Assembly (NCBI GenBank): GCA_910579655.1
Contig: CAJTVE010000017.1
Coordinates: forward strand, 1-48,880
Origin: an uncultured Allobaculum sp.
GTDB lineage: Bacteria > Bacillota_I > Bacilli_A > Erysipelotrichales > Erysipelotrichaceae
Length of the DNA stretch: 48,880 nt
Reading direction: 5' to 3'
The translations under genes and the position numbers were made by a program. Positions 41,608 to 48,880 of the stretch are shown here, one piece after another; within the stretch, counting starts at the first letter, position 1, and the number at the start of each line of letters is the position of its first letter. Below the pieces are notes generated by a model. It was not told the DNA's origin, ran no database searches, and was given only the letters and a program-made list of their open reading frames with translations.

Positions 41608-42459
41608 TTAACCTTCCTTTCCACCAGTGGTCATTACGCCTTCAACAATCTGTTTGGAGAAGAATGCGTAGATAAGAATTACAGGGATGGTGATCATCGT
41701 GATCACGGCCAGCGTCATGCCGGTTGTTACATTGTCATTGGAGGTAATCGCGTTCAGACCAATCTGAGCGGTCAGCAGATCTCCAGAAGTAAAGACTAAG
41801 GATGGCCAGAGGTAGTCGTTCCAGACACCCAGGAAAGTGAAAACAGCTACCGTAGCCACGACGCTCTTGCTCATCGGCAGAACCATCGTGAAAAAATAAC
41901 GGATCGGGGAGCAGTGATCGAGCTGGGCAGCTTCATATACATCGTCAGGCAAAGCCAGGAAGGTCTGCCGGAACAGGTAGATGTTAAAGGGGTTGACGAT
42001 GCCGGGCAGGATATAGCCGATCACCGTATTGAGCAGTCCCATCTTGGCAATAAACAGGAAGTGAATCGTAATGATGGTTTCCATGGGAACAATCATTAAA
42101 AGCAGGATGATCATGATCCACTTGTCCCGACCCGGAAATTTAATTTTGGCCAGTGCATAGCCGGCAAGACCATTTATGATAATGCCAAGAACAATCAAAA
42201 CGGCTGCATACAACAAGGTGTTTCCGACATAGCGGACAAATTTGGTGCCAAACAGAATATCCGTGTAGTTTTTAAAAAAGTTTTCATTCCATCCAGGCAG
42301 CATGAACGCATGAATGCTATTCATATCCGCCGTAATCTGCGCATCTGTCTTAAAAGAGTTGCAGATCAGCCAGATCACAGGAAACAGAAAGAGCAATGAA
42401 GCTGCAATCATCAGTACGGTCAGAACAATCTGTTTACGCTTCTGTGCTTTGTTCAACAT
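41608..42459 (-). CDS. Sugar ABC permease, MalG/MsmG type
   Basis: A 283-residue inner-membrane permease with six helices and the EAA loop that contacts the ATPase (YEAAQLDHCSPIRYFFTMVLPMSK, about 190-213 region). GAGGAGG is 7 bases ahead of the ATG. It overlaps the preceding permease gene by 26 bases. It partners the MalF-type protein upstream. Confidence 0.94.
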   Translation of the reverse strand: MLNKAQKRKQIVLTVLMIAASLLFLFPVIWLICNSFKTDAQITADMNSIHAFMLPGWNENFFKNYTDILFGTKFVRYVGNTLLYAAVLIVLGIIINGLAGYALAKIKFPGRDKWIMIILLLMIVPMETIITIHFLFIAKMGLLNTVIGYILPGIVNPFNIYLFRQTFLALPDDVYEAAQLDHCSPIRYFFTMVLPMSKSVVATVAVFTFLGVWNDYLWPSLVFTSGDLLTAQIGLNAITSNDNVTTGMTLAVITMITIPVILIYAFFSKQIVEGVMTTGGKEG

Positions 42460-43396
42460 AGGAAGCCTCCTCGTCTTCTTCTAATGTTTTTCCAAACCGG
42501 AAAAGTCTTTTCTTTGGAGATTCAACTGCTCCTTCTTTATCAGCAGTCAATTTGTTCTGGATGGCGGTCAGCAGCATGACAAAAGCCGCAAAAACCATCG
42601 CCATCGTGCTGGCCATACCGATTTCCCAGTTCACGGTACCCGTCTGGTAAATGTCATACACAACGGTGTAAGTCGACATGGATGGTCCGCCGCCGGTCAT
42701 AACCATCGGCTGAACAATCATTCTGAAAGCTCCAATTGTAACAGTGATAAAAACAAACACGCAGATTGGTTTAATTTCCGGAAGCGTGATGTCCACAAAT
42801 TTTCGCCAGGCACTGGTCTGATCCAGATCCGCTGCCTCATATAAAGCTGGATTGATGCCCTGCAGCGCACCCAGGAAGATAATCATCTGATAGCCGACCC
42901 CCTGCCATACGGACATGAAGGCAACTGAAGGCAGCGCCTGGCTGGCCGAATGGATAAAGGGCTGAGCCGGAATGCCAAATAAAGACAGGATGGCATTGAG
43001 AATTCCTTCTGGCGAATAGATCTGAATCCATAAATTAGAGACAACGGCCAGTGACATGACAACCGGAATGAAGAAAGCTACTTTGAAGTACTTCTTGCAA
43101 TAGGCGACCTTATTGATCAACAAGGCCAGCCCCAAGGCGCCGCCGCACTGGAAAGGGACAATGATCAATACAAACTTGATCGTGTTCCAGAAGGCAAGAA
43201 CGAATTCTTCGTTTTTGAACAGCTCAATATAGTTATCCAGGCCGGTAAAATGAGTCAGGCTTGGGTTGAGCGCGAAGAAATCGGTAAAACTGAAGATCAA
43301 AGTCAAAATCATCGGAATAAACAGGAAAACGGCAAGTAAGACCAGCGCGGGCCCAAAAAACGCCATTCCCATTAACGACTGCGTTTTCTTTTTCAT
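42434..43396 (-). CDS. Sugar ABC permease, MalF/MsmF type
   Basis: A 320-residue permease with six helices; EAA loop YEAADLDQTSAWRKFVDITLP. The C-terminus is a charged 45-residue tail (ESPKKRLFRFGKTLEED) that is longer than usual and cytoplasmic. GAGG precedes the ATG. Second gene of the operon. Confidence 0.94.
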   Translation of the reverse strand: MKKKTQSLMGMAFFGPALVLLAVFLFIPMILTLIFSFTDFFALNPSLTHFTGLDNYIELFKNEEFVLAFWNTIKFVLIIVPFQCGGALGLALLINKVAYCKKYFKVAFFIPVVMSLAVVSNLWIQIYSPEGILNAILSLFGIPAQPFIHSASQALPSVAFMSVWQGVGYQMIIFLGALQGINPALYEAADLDQTSAWRKFVDITLPEIKPICVFVFITVTIGAFRMIVQPMVMTGGGPSMSTYTVVYDIYQTGTVNWEIGMASTMAMVFAAFVMLLTAIQNKLTADKEGAVESPKKRLFRFGKTLEEDEEASYVEQSTEA

Positions 43397-43450
43397 TTTT
43401 CTACCTCAAATCGTTTTAAATCTGGCATCCAGTTTCTGGATTTCCATTTC

Positions 43451-44773
43451 TCAGCTGGCATAGCGCTTGAGCTTGTTTTCAATCTTGTCCACTGCTTTAT
43501 CAAGCTCACTTTGAGCATCATGGCCCGAGATGACAGTATTTTCGAGAACCTGCTGTACACTGATGGAAACCTGTGGATAGGCTGGCGTAATGGAACGCGG
43601 ATGACCGTATTTGGATAACTGCTCATAGAGCGCTTTGTAGTTTTCATCGGTTGAGAAAATCTCTGTCTGATCAAAAGCCTCATAGGTGGATGGCAGAGAA
43701 TTGGTCAATTCATTGAGCGTTTTCCCGCTCTCCACGCCGCTCATGTATTGGACAAGCTTGGTTGCTCCTTCCAGATTTTTGGTGGCACTGCTTGCGGCAT
43801 AGGCCCAGGATCCAGTTGGCGTGTATCGTTCCCCATTCCAGTGATCGCCAACGACATACGGAGCGACCCCCAGTTTGATCTCCGGATAGTTGCTGTAAAT
43901 CGAGTTCACTTCCCAGGCTCCATCAAATTTGAAGGCTGCCCGTCCGCTTTCAAACAGATCCGGAATTTCAACACTGGACATATAGCCTTTATCGACCAGA
44001 GTCTTGAAATAGTCGAGCGTTTCTTTGTTGGCTTCGCTGTTGAAATATCCTTCTGCTTCCAGGCCCGTTTCATCGACGAAGTCACCGCCATTCGACCAGA
44101 AAAATGGCGCGTAATAGTAAATGGTCGCTTCACCCACTGGAAAGGACATGGCCAGCGGGTATCCGTTCAGTTCATCTGTAACTGGCTTTACCTTTTCAAG
44201 CACATCAAGAAATTCACTGAAGGTCCAGGGGTGATCCCCATCTGGAACTTCCACACCGGCTTTTTCGAGAATGTCTTTGTTGTAATACATCCCAACCGAG
44301 GATTCCATGGCACCCAGGGCGTAGAGTTTTCCATCATAGGTTCCCTGATCAAGAATGGAGGGCAAGTAGATGGAGGTTTCTTCCTCACTCAGCTCACTCA
44401 ATGGCTGGATGATGCCATTGGCCGCATAAGCCGCTACGTTTGGTCCATCGACCGTCAGTACATCTGGCAGATCGCCGGACATGACCGAAGCATTGATCTT
44501 GTCAGAATATCCGCCGCCGGAATCATTGCGGGGAACAAATTCCACATCCGCAAAGTACTGTCCATCATACTTTTCATTGAATTCATTCACCGACTGCCGA
44601 TAAGCGCGACCTTCATCGGTATCCTCAATCACATGAACCCACATGCTTAAATACTCTTCCCCTTCGTCATATCCAGGCTTGCTGCCAGGCTCGACCTTTT
44701 TTGACGAACATCCGCTCAATAAAAGGCTTGAAGCAAGCAGGGCTGACGATAAAACTTTCAATCGTTTTCTCAT
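43451..44773 (-). CDS. Sugar ABC transporter substrate-binding lipoprotein (family 1)
   Basis: A 440-residue binding protein, tethered outside the membrane: signal MRKRLKVLSSALL with lipobox LLSG-C22, then the two-lobed SBP family 1 fold (MSGDLPDVLTVDGPNVAAYA, GMYYNKDILEKAG, FKFDGAWEVNS). GAGGAG lies ahead of the ATG. First gene of the operon; likely ligand is a fructose-containing oligosaccharide because of the GH32 gene in the same unit. Confidence 0.94.
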   Translation of the reverse strand: MRKRLKVLSSALLASSLLLSGCSSKKVEPGSKPGYDEGEEYLSMWVHVIEDTDEGRAYRQSVNEFNEKYDGQYFADVEFVPRNDSGGGYSDKINASVMSGDLPDVLTVDGPNVAAYAANGIIQPLSELSEEETSIYLPSILDQGTYDGKLYALGAMESSVGMYYNKDILEKAGVEVPDGDHPWTFSEFLDVLEKVKPVTDELNGYPLAMSFPVGEATIYYYAPFFWSNGGDFVDETGLEAEGYFNSEANKETLDYFKTLVDKGYMSSVEIPDLFESGRAAFKFDGAWEVNSIYSNYPEIKLGVAPYVVGDHWNGERYTPTGSWAYAASSATKNLEGATKLVQYMSGVESGKTLNELTNSLPSTYEAFDQTEIFSTDENYKALYEQLSKYGHPRSITPAYPQVSISVQQVLENTVISGHDAQSELDKAVDKIENKLKRYAS

Positions 44774-44798
44774 AACTTCTCCTCTGTATCCTTTGAAA

Positions 44799-44872
44799 GT
44801 TACCGGTCAAGTTATCGGTTAAGTTACCGGTTACTTTACCTAGATGATAGGGTTTTCAGTGGCGGGCGTCAA
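44799..44872 (-). promoter_or_regulatory. Promoter of the oligosaccharide operon with three tandem operators
   Basis: On the minus strand TTGACG (complement of 44867-44872), 17 bases, TATCAT (complement of 44844-44849). Directly downstream are three adjacent 12-bp sites: GTTACCGGTCAA (44799-44810), GTTATCGGTTAA (44811-44822), GTTACCGGTTAC (44823-44834), each a LacI-type palindrome around a central CG. Repressor bound there would block elongation or clearance. Confidence 0.8.
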
Positions 44873-44901
44873 GAGGGAAAACGAATTTTTCTCAAATTTG
44901 T

Positions 44902-44945
44902 GTAACCGGTCACTTTGCTTTATCTAAATAACGATAACCGGTTAC
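44902..44945. promoter_or_regulatory. Two further LacI-type operators next to the regulator gene
   Basis: GTAACCGGTCAC (44902-44913) and ATAACCGGTTAC (44934-44945), same CG-centred palindrome as the three sites at 44799-44834. The first lies within the spacer of a weak candidate promoter for the regulator (TTGTGT-N17-TATCTA). They could allow looping and autoregulation. Confidence 0.72.
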
Positions 44946-45054
44946 TTTATTATTGATTTTTAAGGGATTTGCGCTTACTCTAAGCATATTGAATCCTGCC
45001 TATGAAAATAAAACGGAAAACATAGAGTTCCCACCCAATGAAAGGAAGTTTCTG

Positions 45055-46077
45055 ATGAAAAAAAGAGTAACCTTCGCGGATATCGCTAAATATACCGGCT
45101 TTTCGAAAACCACCATCTCCCGTTATTTCAACAACCCGGATTCCCTGACCCTGGAAAACCAGGAGATTATTCAAAAAACGCTGAAAGATCTGAATTATCA
45201 GGAGAATAAACTCGGAAAAATTCTGGCCAGCGGCCAGAGCGAATTTATCGGCATTCTCATTCCCAATCTGTATCTCAATTACTATGCAGAAATGCTGGAT
45301 CTGATTCTGGCTTCCTATGAAAAATATGGCTTTAAGTTCATTGTTTTTCCCGGCAACTCCAGTCCTGAAGCCGATCGCAAATACATTCATGAACTGCTGG
45401 CTTACCAGATCGAGGGCCTGATCGTACTGTCACCTTCTCTACCCAGCCAGGAACTTGCCGAGTTGAATATCCCTGTCGTTGCCATTGAGCGGGAAGCCAA
45501 AGCCATTTCAAGTGTTGATACGGATAACGCAGTTGGCGGGCGCTTAGCGGCAAAGCGGCTTCTGGAAGACAAATGCGATCACTATATCCATATCAATGTA
45601 GATGTAGATCCCGAAGCCCCTTCCTATCAGCGGATTACCAGCTTTGAAGACTATCTGAAAGAGCATGGCCAAAAAGCACTAATCTATAAATTTGAAGGTG
45701 GAAGTTCCTATCATGAACTCCAGGAAAACTTCAAACTGGTCTTTGAAGAAATCGAAAGCCGCTTTGACAAAGACACAATCAAAGGTGTTTTTCTGGCCAA
45801 CGATACCTATGCCAATCTCTTCTTAAATCAGATTATCCGCAAATACGGTCACCTTCCCGATACCTATAAACTCATTGGTTTTGATGGAACAGCTGCTTCT
45901 GCCGAAGCAATTGTCGGCATCACGACTGTCGCCCAGAAAAAAGAAGAAATGATTGAAAAAGCTATGGGCATTCTTCTTGAACAGATTCATCAATCCAAAC
46001 AAAGAAGACCGCAAAACACCAATGCACCTGTCCATATCCAGGTCGATCCCGTGCTGATTGGCCGCCAGACAGCCTGA
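45055..46077 (+). CDS. LacI family repressor of the oligosaccharide operon
   Basis: A 340-residue regulator: helix-turn-helix VTFADIAKYTGFSKTTISRYFN at 5-26, hinge, then a periplasmic-binding-like sensor domain (FIGILIPNLYLNYYAEMLDLI, GVFLANDTYANLFL, LIGFDGTAA). The start is set by AAAGGAAG 7 bases ahead; the frame is open 34 codons further. Divergent from the sugar operon, with five matching operators in the gap, so the target assignment is strong. The likely inducer is a sugar or sugar phosphate from the imported fructoside. Confidence 0.94.
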   Translation: MKKRVTFADIAKYTGFSKTTISRYFNNPDSLTLENQEIIQKTLKDLNYQENKLGKILASGQSEFIGILIPNLYLNYYAEMLDLILASYEKYGFKFIVFPGNSSPEADRKYIHELLAYQIEGLIVLSPSLPSQELAELNIPVVAIEREAKAISSVDTDNAVGGRLAAKRLLEDKCDHYIHINVDVDPEAPSYQRITSFEDYLKEHGQKALIYKFEGGSSYHELQENFKLVFEEIESRFDKDTIKGVFLANDTYANLFLNQIIRKYGHLPDTYKLIGFDGTAASAEAIVGITTVAQKKEEMIEKAMGILLEQIHQSKQRRPQNTNAPVHIQVDPVLIGRQTA

Positions 46078-46109
46078 TCCTTTTTCTCTGCCCCATTTTT
46101 CAAAGAAAA

Positions 46110-46171
46110 ACCCCCTCGAAAAGAAACCTGCCGTCCTATGGCTGTACGTCTCTTTTCGAGGGGGTCATTTT
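46110..46171. terminator. Terminator after the LacI gene
   Basis: ACCCCCTCGAAAAGA (46110-46124) pairs perfectly with TCTTTTCGAGGGGGT (46151-46165), 26-base loop, T-run after it and A-run before it, so both directions are possible. Confidence 0.85.
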
Positions 46172-46180
46172 TTATTTCTT

Positions 46181-46260
46181 TAAATCTGCTGATATAAATC
46201 TGCTGATCAAACGTTTTCGATTCGAATCTCTAAAGACGAATTCGTATCTCTAAAGACTAT
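46181..46260. repeat. Two short tandem duplications at the end of the nuclease gene
   Basis: TAAATCTGCTGATA followed by TAAATCTGCTGATC (46181-46208), and 20-base units 46221-46240 and 46241-46260 that differ at four positions (shared core ATCTCTAAAGAC preceded by TTCG). The last unit reaches into the nuclease stop codon. Confidence 0.8.
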
Positions 46261-47297
46261 GGGTTGCACCGTTTGCATGGTTCATAGCCCATGGCTTCGA
46301 TTTCCGCTTTGGTCATCGTGACATCCTGGCGGTTTTCCGTACTGATATTGGCTGCACTCGGGCAGTCTTGACGATGGTACTTGTGGCTGCTGGTATTGAG
46401 TACATAGTTGGCCACGTTTGGATCGGCTGCCTGTGTGCCCTGGCTGGCTGTAGGGTCGCCGGGCTGGTTGTTTCCTGTTGCGTAATCGATGACTACCCCT
46501 GGCTGGACATTGTAGGCATAGACACAGAACTCAACCCCTTCTCCCTGGTCTTCTACCGAATATCCTTCAATCAAAGCGCCGCGCGCCACGAGATCATTGC
46601 CGGAAAACATTGGCGTTACCCGATACATGACATGGTTGCCCGTTTCTTTGATGTAGTCACGGACCATGTTTTCAAATGGGATCATGCCGTCAATATTGAA
46701 AGCGCGGGTGCCCGTCATCAGGTTTTTCGGATTGTCATTCTGTCCGGATAAAGACCAGGCAATTAAGTGGCAGCGATTGTAAAGATAGCCGCCATCCGTG
46801 ATGAAATCATAAGGAGTCTGCACCCAGCCGGTTGGCTGAACGCCGGAAATATCTCCGCGTTTTCCTTCCGGCAGAAGTTCCGGACCAAGACTTCCATACG
46901 CTAATGTGACACGGCCAAGGCTGTCCAGATCAAAGAACTGGGCAAACGCGTCGCTCGTGATTTCGTTGGCATCAAAATATGGAACATTATCATGAACGGC
47001 GATATAGGGCGCTCCCGAATAGGGCGGAATCTGCTCTAAGGTGAGCGGACCCGAAGCACCCGGTGTTGTCTGAGCAATCGGGGCCTGATCGGTGGATTCA
47101 ATCGAAGGAAGATCAGATGGAGCAGATGGGCTACTCGATTCTGGAGGGGCAGCTTCCGTTGTCTGCGAAACAGGCGGGGTAGTTGGTGGGGTTGAATGGT
47201 TGGCGGACTTGCTGGAGCAGGCACTCAGGTTGAAAATCAGCCCAAGAGCCAGCAGCGCAGCAAGTCCTTTTTTAAACATTGGTCGTTCAGGCCGCAT
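46257..47297 (-). CDS. Secreted DNA/RNA non-specific endonuclease lipoprotein (EndA/NucA type)
   Basis: About 346 residues. Lipoprotein signal with lipobox LSA-C27, a Pro/Ser/Thr-rich linker (30-90), then a beta-beta-alpha metal nuclease domain: NRCHLIAW replaces the usual DRGH block with the catalytic His kept, and KNLMTGTRAFN holds the metal-binding Asn. The C-terminal 45 residues carry YHRQDC and CKRC, a small zinc-type module seen on other secreted nucleases. Anchored outside, it could degrade nucleic acid for nutrition or uptake. I start at MRPERPMFKK (GGGAGGTG about 10 bases ahead, overlapping the upstream gene by 11 bases); MFKKGLAALL at 47279 is the alternative. Confidence 0.85.
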   Translation of the reverse strand: MRPERPMFKKGLAALLALGLIFNLSACSSKSANHSTPPTTPPVSQTTEAAPPESSSPSAPSDLPSIESTDQAPIAQTTPGASGPLTLEQIPPYSGAPYIAVHDNVPYFDANEITSDAFAQFFDLDSLGRVTLAYGSLGPELLPEGKRGDISGVQPTGWVQTPYDFITDGGYLYNRCHLIAWSLSGQNDNPKNLMTGTRAFNIDGMIPFENMVRDYIKETGNHVMYRVTPMFSGNDLVARGALIEGYSVEDQGEGVEFCVYAYNVQPGVVIDYATGNNQPGDPTASQGTQAADPNVANYVLNTSSHKYHRQDCPSAANISTENRQDVTMTKAEIEAMGYEPCKRCNP

Positions 47298-47688
47298 TGC
47301 GAACAAGCACCTCCCGCACAATTTCATCGTGTGATGTTCCTTCAAAACTCAGTTCCTCTTCGATCGTAAAATCAGACAGATCCAGGCTCAGCCTTTCATC
47401 TGCCGGATAATACACATCCATGAACCGGTAAAGGATAATTTTATTGATTTTTTCTGCCTCTTCGGGCGTTGGGTCATGATCAAACAAAACCCAGTCTTCA
47501 TCATTTTCCGGCTGCTCTTCACACACATCCAGACCATACTGGCTGGCCATCCGGCCAAAATAGTCTGTCGCATATAAAGGACCGTCAATTTGCGTTTTCA
47601 GATCTTCCATCAATGCGCCATCCCGGCTGGGCGGGCGGTGATTGAAAGCCAGACCATTGCGCTCATCCACAATCAATACTGCATTCAT
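47287..47688 (-). CDS. Hypothetical acidic protein, 133 residues
   Basis: ATG 47688 with AAAGGA 8 bases ahead. A soluble, acidic, mixed alpha/beta protein: VLIVDERNGLAFNHRPPSRD, then DYFGRMASQYGLDV and a Glu/Asp-rich C-terminal half. No signal peptide or known motif. It overlaps the nuclease start by 11 bases, so the two are co-translated; an accessory or immunity-like role for the nuclease is possible but unsupported, since the nuclease is exported and this protein is cytoplasmic. Confidence 0.7.
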   Translation of the reverse strand: MNAVLIVDERNGLAFNHRPPSRDGALMEDLKTQIDGPLYATDYFGRMASQYGLDVCEEQPENDEDWVLFDHDPTPEEAEKINKIILYRFMDVYYPADERLSLDLSDFTIEEELSFEGTSHDEIVREVLVRNAA

Positions 47689-47797
47689 ATCCAAATTCCT
47701 TTCCTGACAAATTGAGATTCAGGGACATTTCAGACTGCCGGCTTTTGTCAGCCATCTTTTTTATCACCGCATCTTTTATTGCCGCCTCAAGTTGCAC
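47663..47797 (-). CDS. Possible 44-residue peptide overlapping the hypothetical gene start
   Basis: GTG 47797 to TGA 47663, with GGAGG (complement of 47809-47813) 11 bases ahead. The composition is protein-like (EAAIKDAVIKKMADKSRQSE, then a region ending in C-x3-C). It overlaps the next gene by 26 bases, as coupled genes do. No family recognised; it could also be an untranslated leader. Confidence 0.28.
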   Translation of the reverse strand: MQLEAAIKDAVIKKMADKSRQSEMSLNLNLSGKEFGYECSIDCG

Positions 47798-48034
47798 TTC
47801 TTGATTTTCCTCCGGCAAAAAAGATCCGTTGAGTCTGTCATTCCAAGAAGCGAAGATGCAGCTTTGCTTCTTTTCCCTGATCTATTTTAACTTTCTTCAC
47901 TTTCTGTTCATATAGCAGATCATGAATAGTTTTAAATGTAAATATTGTGGTGAAACGTTCATTAAAAGTTCAGAAAAGCGGTTTCAATTTTAGAAAACAT
48001 TAATCTTATTTGGTCGCTTTCCCATATTTAGCTG
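47798..48034. other. Gene-free divergent spacer
   Basis: No further open frame with a ribosome site. It should hold the promoter for the minus-strand hypothetical/nuclease pair, which I could not place. Confidence 0.35.
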
Positions 48035-48063
48035 TTAATTCTTCCGCCAGTCTTGTCTACAAT
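48035..48063 (+). promoter_or_regulatory. Candidate promoter of the CBS gene
   Basis: TTAATT (48035-48040), 17 bases, TACAAT (48058-48063). The -35 is weak. The leader would be about 16 nt. Confidence 0.5.
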
Positions 48064-48085
48064 AGAAGATGAAAAGAGGAATTCT

Positions 48086-48562
48086 ATGAACGAAAACGTT
48101 GTATTCTTTTTAAAATTCAAGAAAGACCTGCAGTTTTACTATGAATCCCTTTCGCTTTCTGAAGCGCTGAACCTGATGAAAAAACATGGCTTTACAGCGG
48201 TTCCAGTCATCAATGCAGCGGGCGAATATGTTGGATCAGTCAGTGAAGGTGACTTTCTCTGGTATATTCTCGAACATGGTTCAGATGCCAGTGTATTGTC
48301 CAATACGACTGTTAAAGATCTGATCCGCCCGAACTTCATGCCGGCCGTCAATATCAACATTGAGCTGGATGATCTGCTCAATCAGTCTCTTCACCAGAAC
48401 TATGTTCCGGTGGTAGATGACCGCGATATCTTTATTGGGATTGTGACCCGGCAGACACTGCTTAAACATTTCGGCCACAAAGCAAAAGATTCTATCCAGG
48501 CGATCATTACGCCAACTCTTGATCTCAATTCCAGTCAGGTTCAGATTCAACTCAAGCGCTAG
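48086..48562 (+). CDS. CBS-domain protein (CbpB/YkuL-like)
   Basis: 158 residues made almost wholly of two CBS motifs (about 15-65, GFTAVPVINAAGEYVGSVSEGDF, and 75-135, NYVPVVDDRDIFIGIVTRQTLL). Such pairs bind adenine nucleotides; the size and layout resemble YkuL/CbpB (DarB), a cyclic-di-AMP-binding signalling protein of Bacillota. GAGGAA is 5 bases ahead of the ATG. Single-gene unit with a terminator. Ligand not provable from sequence. Confidence 0.88.
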   Translation: MNENVVFFLKFKKDLQFYYESLSLSEALNLMKKHGFTAVPVINAAGEYVGSVSEGDFLWYILEHGSDASVLSNTTVKDLIRPNFMPAVNINIELDDLLNQSLHQNYVPVVDDRDIFIGIVTRQTLLKHFGHKAKDSIQAIITPTLDLNSSQVQIQLKR

Positions 48563-48608
48563 GATCTGCAGACACTGGATGATATTAAACAGTTAATATT
48601 TGATACAT

Positions 48609-48633
48609 AAAGCGGGAATTCCCCGCTTTTTTT
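48609..48633 (+). terminator. Terminator of the CBS gene
   Basis: AAAGCGGG (48609-48616) and CCCGCTTT (48622-48629), 5-base loop, T-run to 48633. Confidence 0.9.
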
Positions 48634-48639
48634 CATCCC

Positions 48640-48880
48640 TGTCAGCCAGACGGTCGGTCTTGGTTCTATCCGGTCCTGAATTTCGTATAATAACTCCAAC
48701 AGACAAAAACAATTGGATCTGAACTCAATCAAAACAATCTGAAAAGCCGAAGAAACGACCGATCGGATGGTCTTCCAGATTCATCAACATGGAAAGGACA
48801 CTTTGTCAATGACCCCACCCAAACTGCCTTGCAATTTGGATGGGGCTTGAAATAAGAAGCTTTCATGCATCTGTTTCAAG
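48640..48880. other. Gene-free right end with a hairpin
   Basis: A TATAAT (about 48687) without a clear -35, and a hairpin CCCCACCCAAA (48813-48823) with TTTGGATGGGG (48835-48845), one mismatch, no T-run. It may be the leader of a gene beyond the window. Confidence 0.35.

Noticed and set aside
46210..46235. tRNA T-arm-like GATTCGAATCTC
   Set aside because: No cloverleaf, no acceptor stem; it belongs to a 20-bp tandem duplication.

Overview
The window looks like chromosome of an anaerobic, low-to-mid GC Gram-positive bacterium (Bacillota). Signs are strong AGGAGG-type ribosome sites, factor-independent terminators after most units, a class 1B PyrD/PyrK pair, lipoprotein substrate-binding proteins and an oxygen-sensitive glycyl radical enzyme. 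A gut member of the Erysipelotrichales (Faecalibaculum, Dubosiella or Allobaculum type) would fit, but that is an impression and was not tested. I see no phage, IS element, CRISPR array, rRNA or tRNA.

Layout. 1-5.7 kb: an orphan oligopeptide-binding lipoprotein (minus), an AT-rich stretch of about 1.4 kb without genes, a compact cassette for a 32-residue peptide with its own strong promoter and terminator, and an M32 carboxypeptidase. 6-9.5 kb: a cytidylate-kinase-like protein, pyrE, two copies of an unknown 86-residue protein (a third lies at 22.8 kb) and two tiny membrane peptides. 9.9-13.2 kb: a three-gene ABC-2 exporter flanked by imperfect direct repeats. 13.6-17.7 kb: glycyl radical enzyme, its activase and a fructose-6-phosphate-aldolase-like transaldolase. 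18-22.5 kb: a MarR/YczE-type membrane protein pair, a YtrA-like GntR/ABC operon and a DeoR regulator.

23.3-28.3 kb is the most accessory-looking part. An XRE regulator with a TPR-like body diverges from a run of unrecognised surface genes: a 417-residue lipoprotein, two tandem paralogues of a membrane-anchored four-cysteine family, a four-helix membrane protein and a second lipoprotein. 28.4-38.7 kb is the pyrimidine operon pyrB-pyrC-carA-carB-pyrK-pyrD, then pyrF and a small FNT-family channel; with pyrE at 7 kb the whole UMP pathway is in the window. 39-46 kb is a sucrose/fructo-oligosaccharide operon (binding protein, two permeases, MsmK-type ATPase, GH32 hydrolase) controlled by a divergent LacI regulator with five operator-like sites. 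The right end has a secreted NucA/EndA-type nuclease, a small hypothetical gene and a CBS-domain protein.

The strongest candidates for undescribed biology are the three-copy 86-residue family (two copies identical in every codon, all three behind the same unusual bipartite promoter), the 32-residue peptide cassette, and the four-cysteine membrane-anchored family with its XRE/TPR regulator. Also notable are a probable nonsense-truncated YczE gene, several operator arrays (tandem 12-bp LacI sites, five 10-bp iterons at gntR, a 36-bp palindrome at marR), and short tandem duplications that recur just past stop codons.
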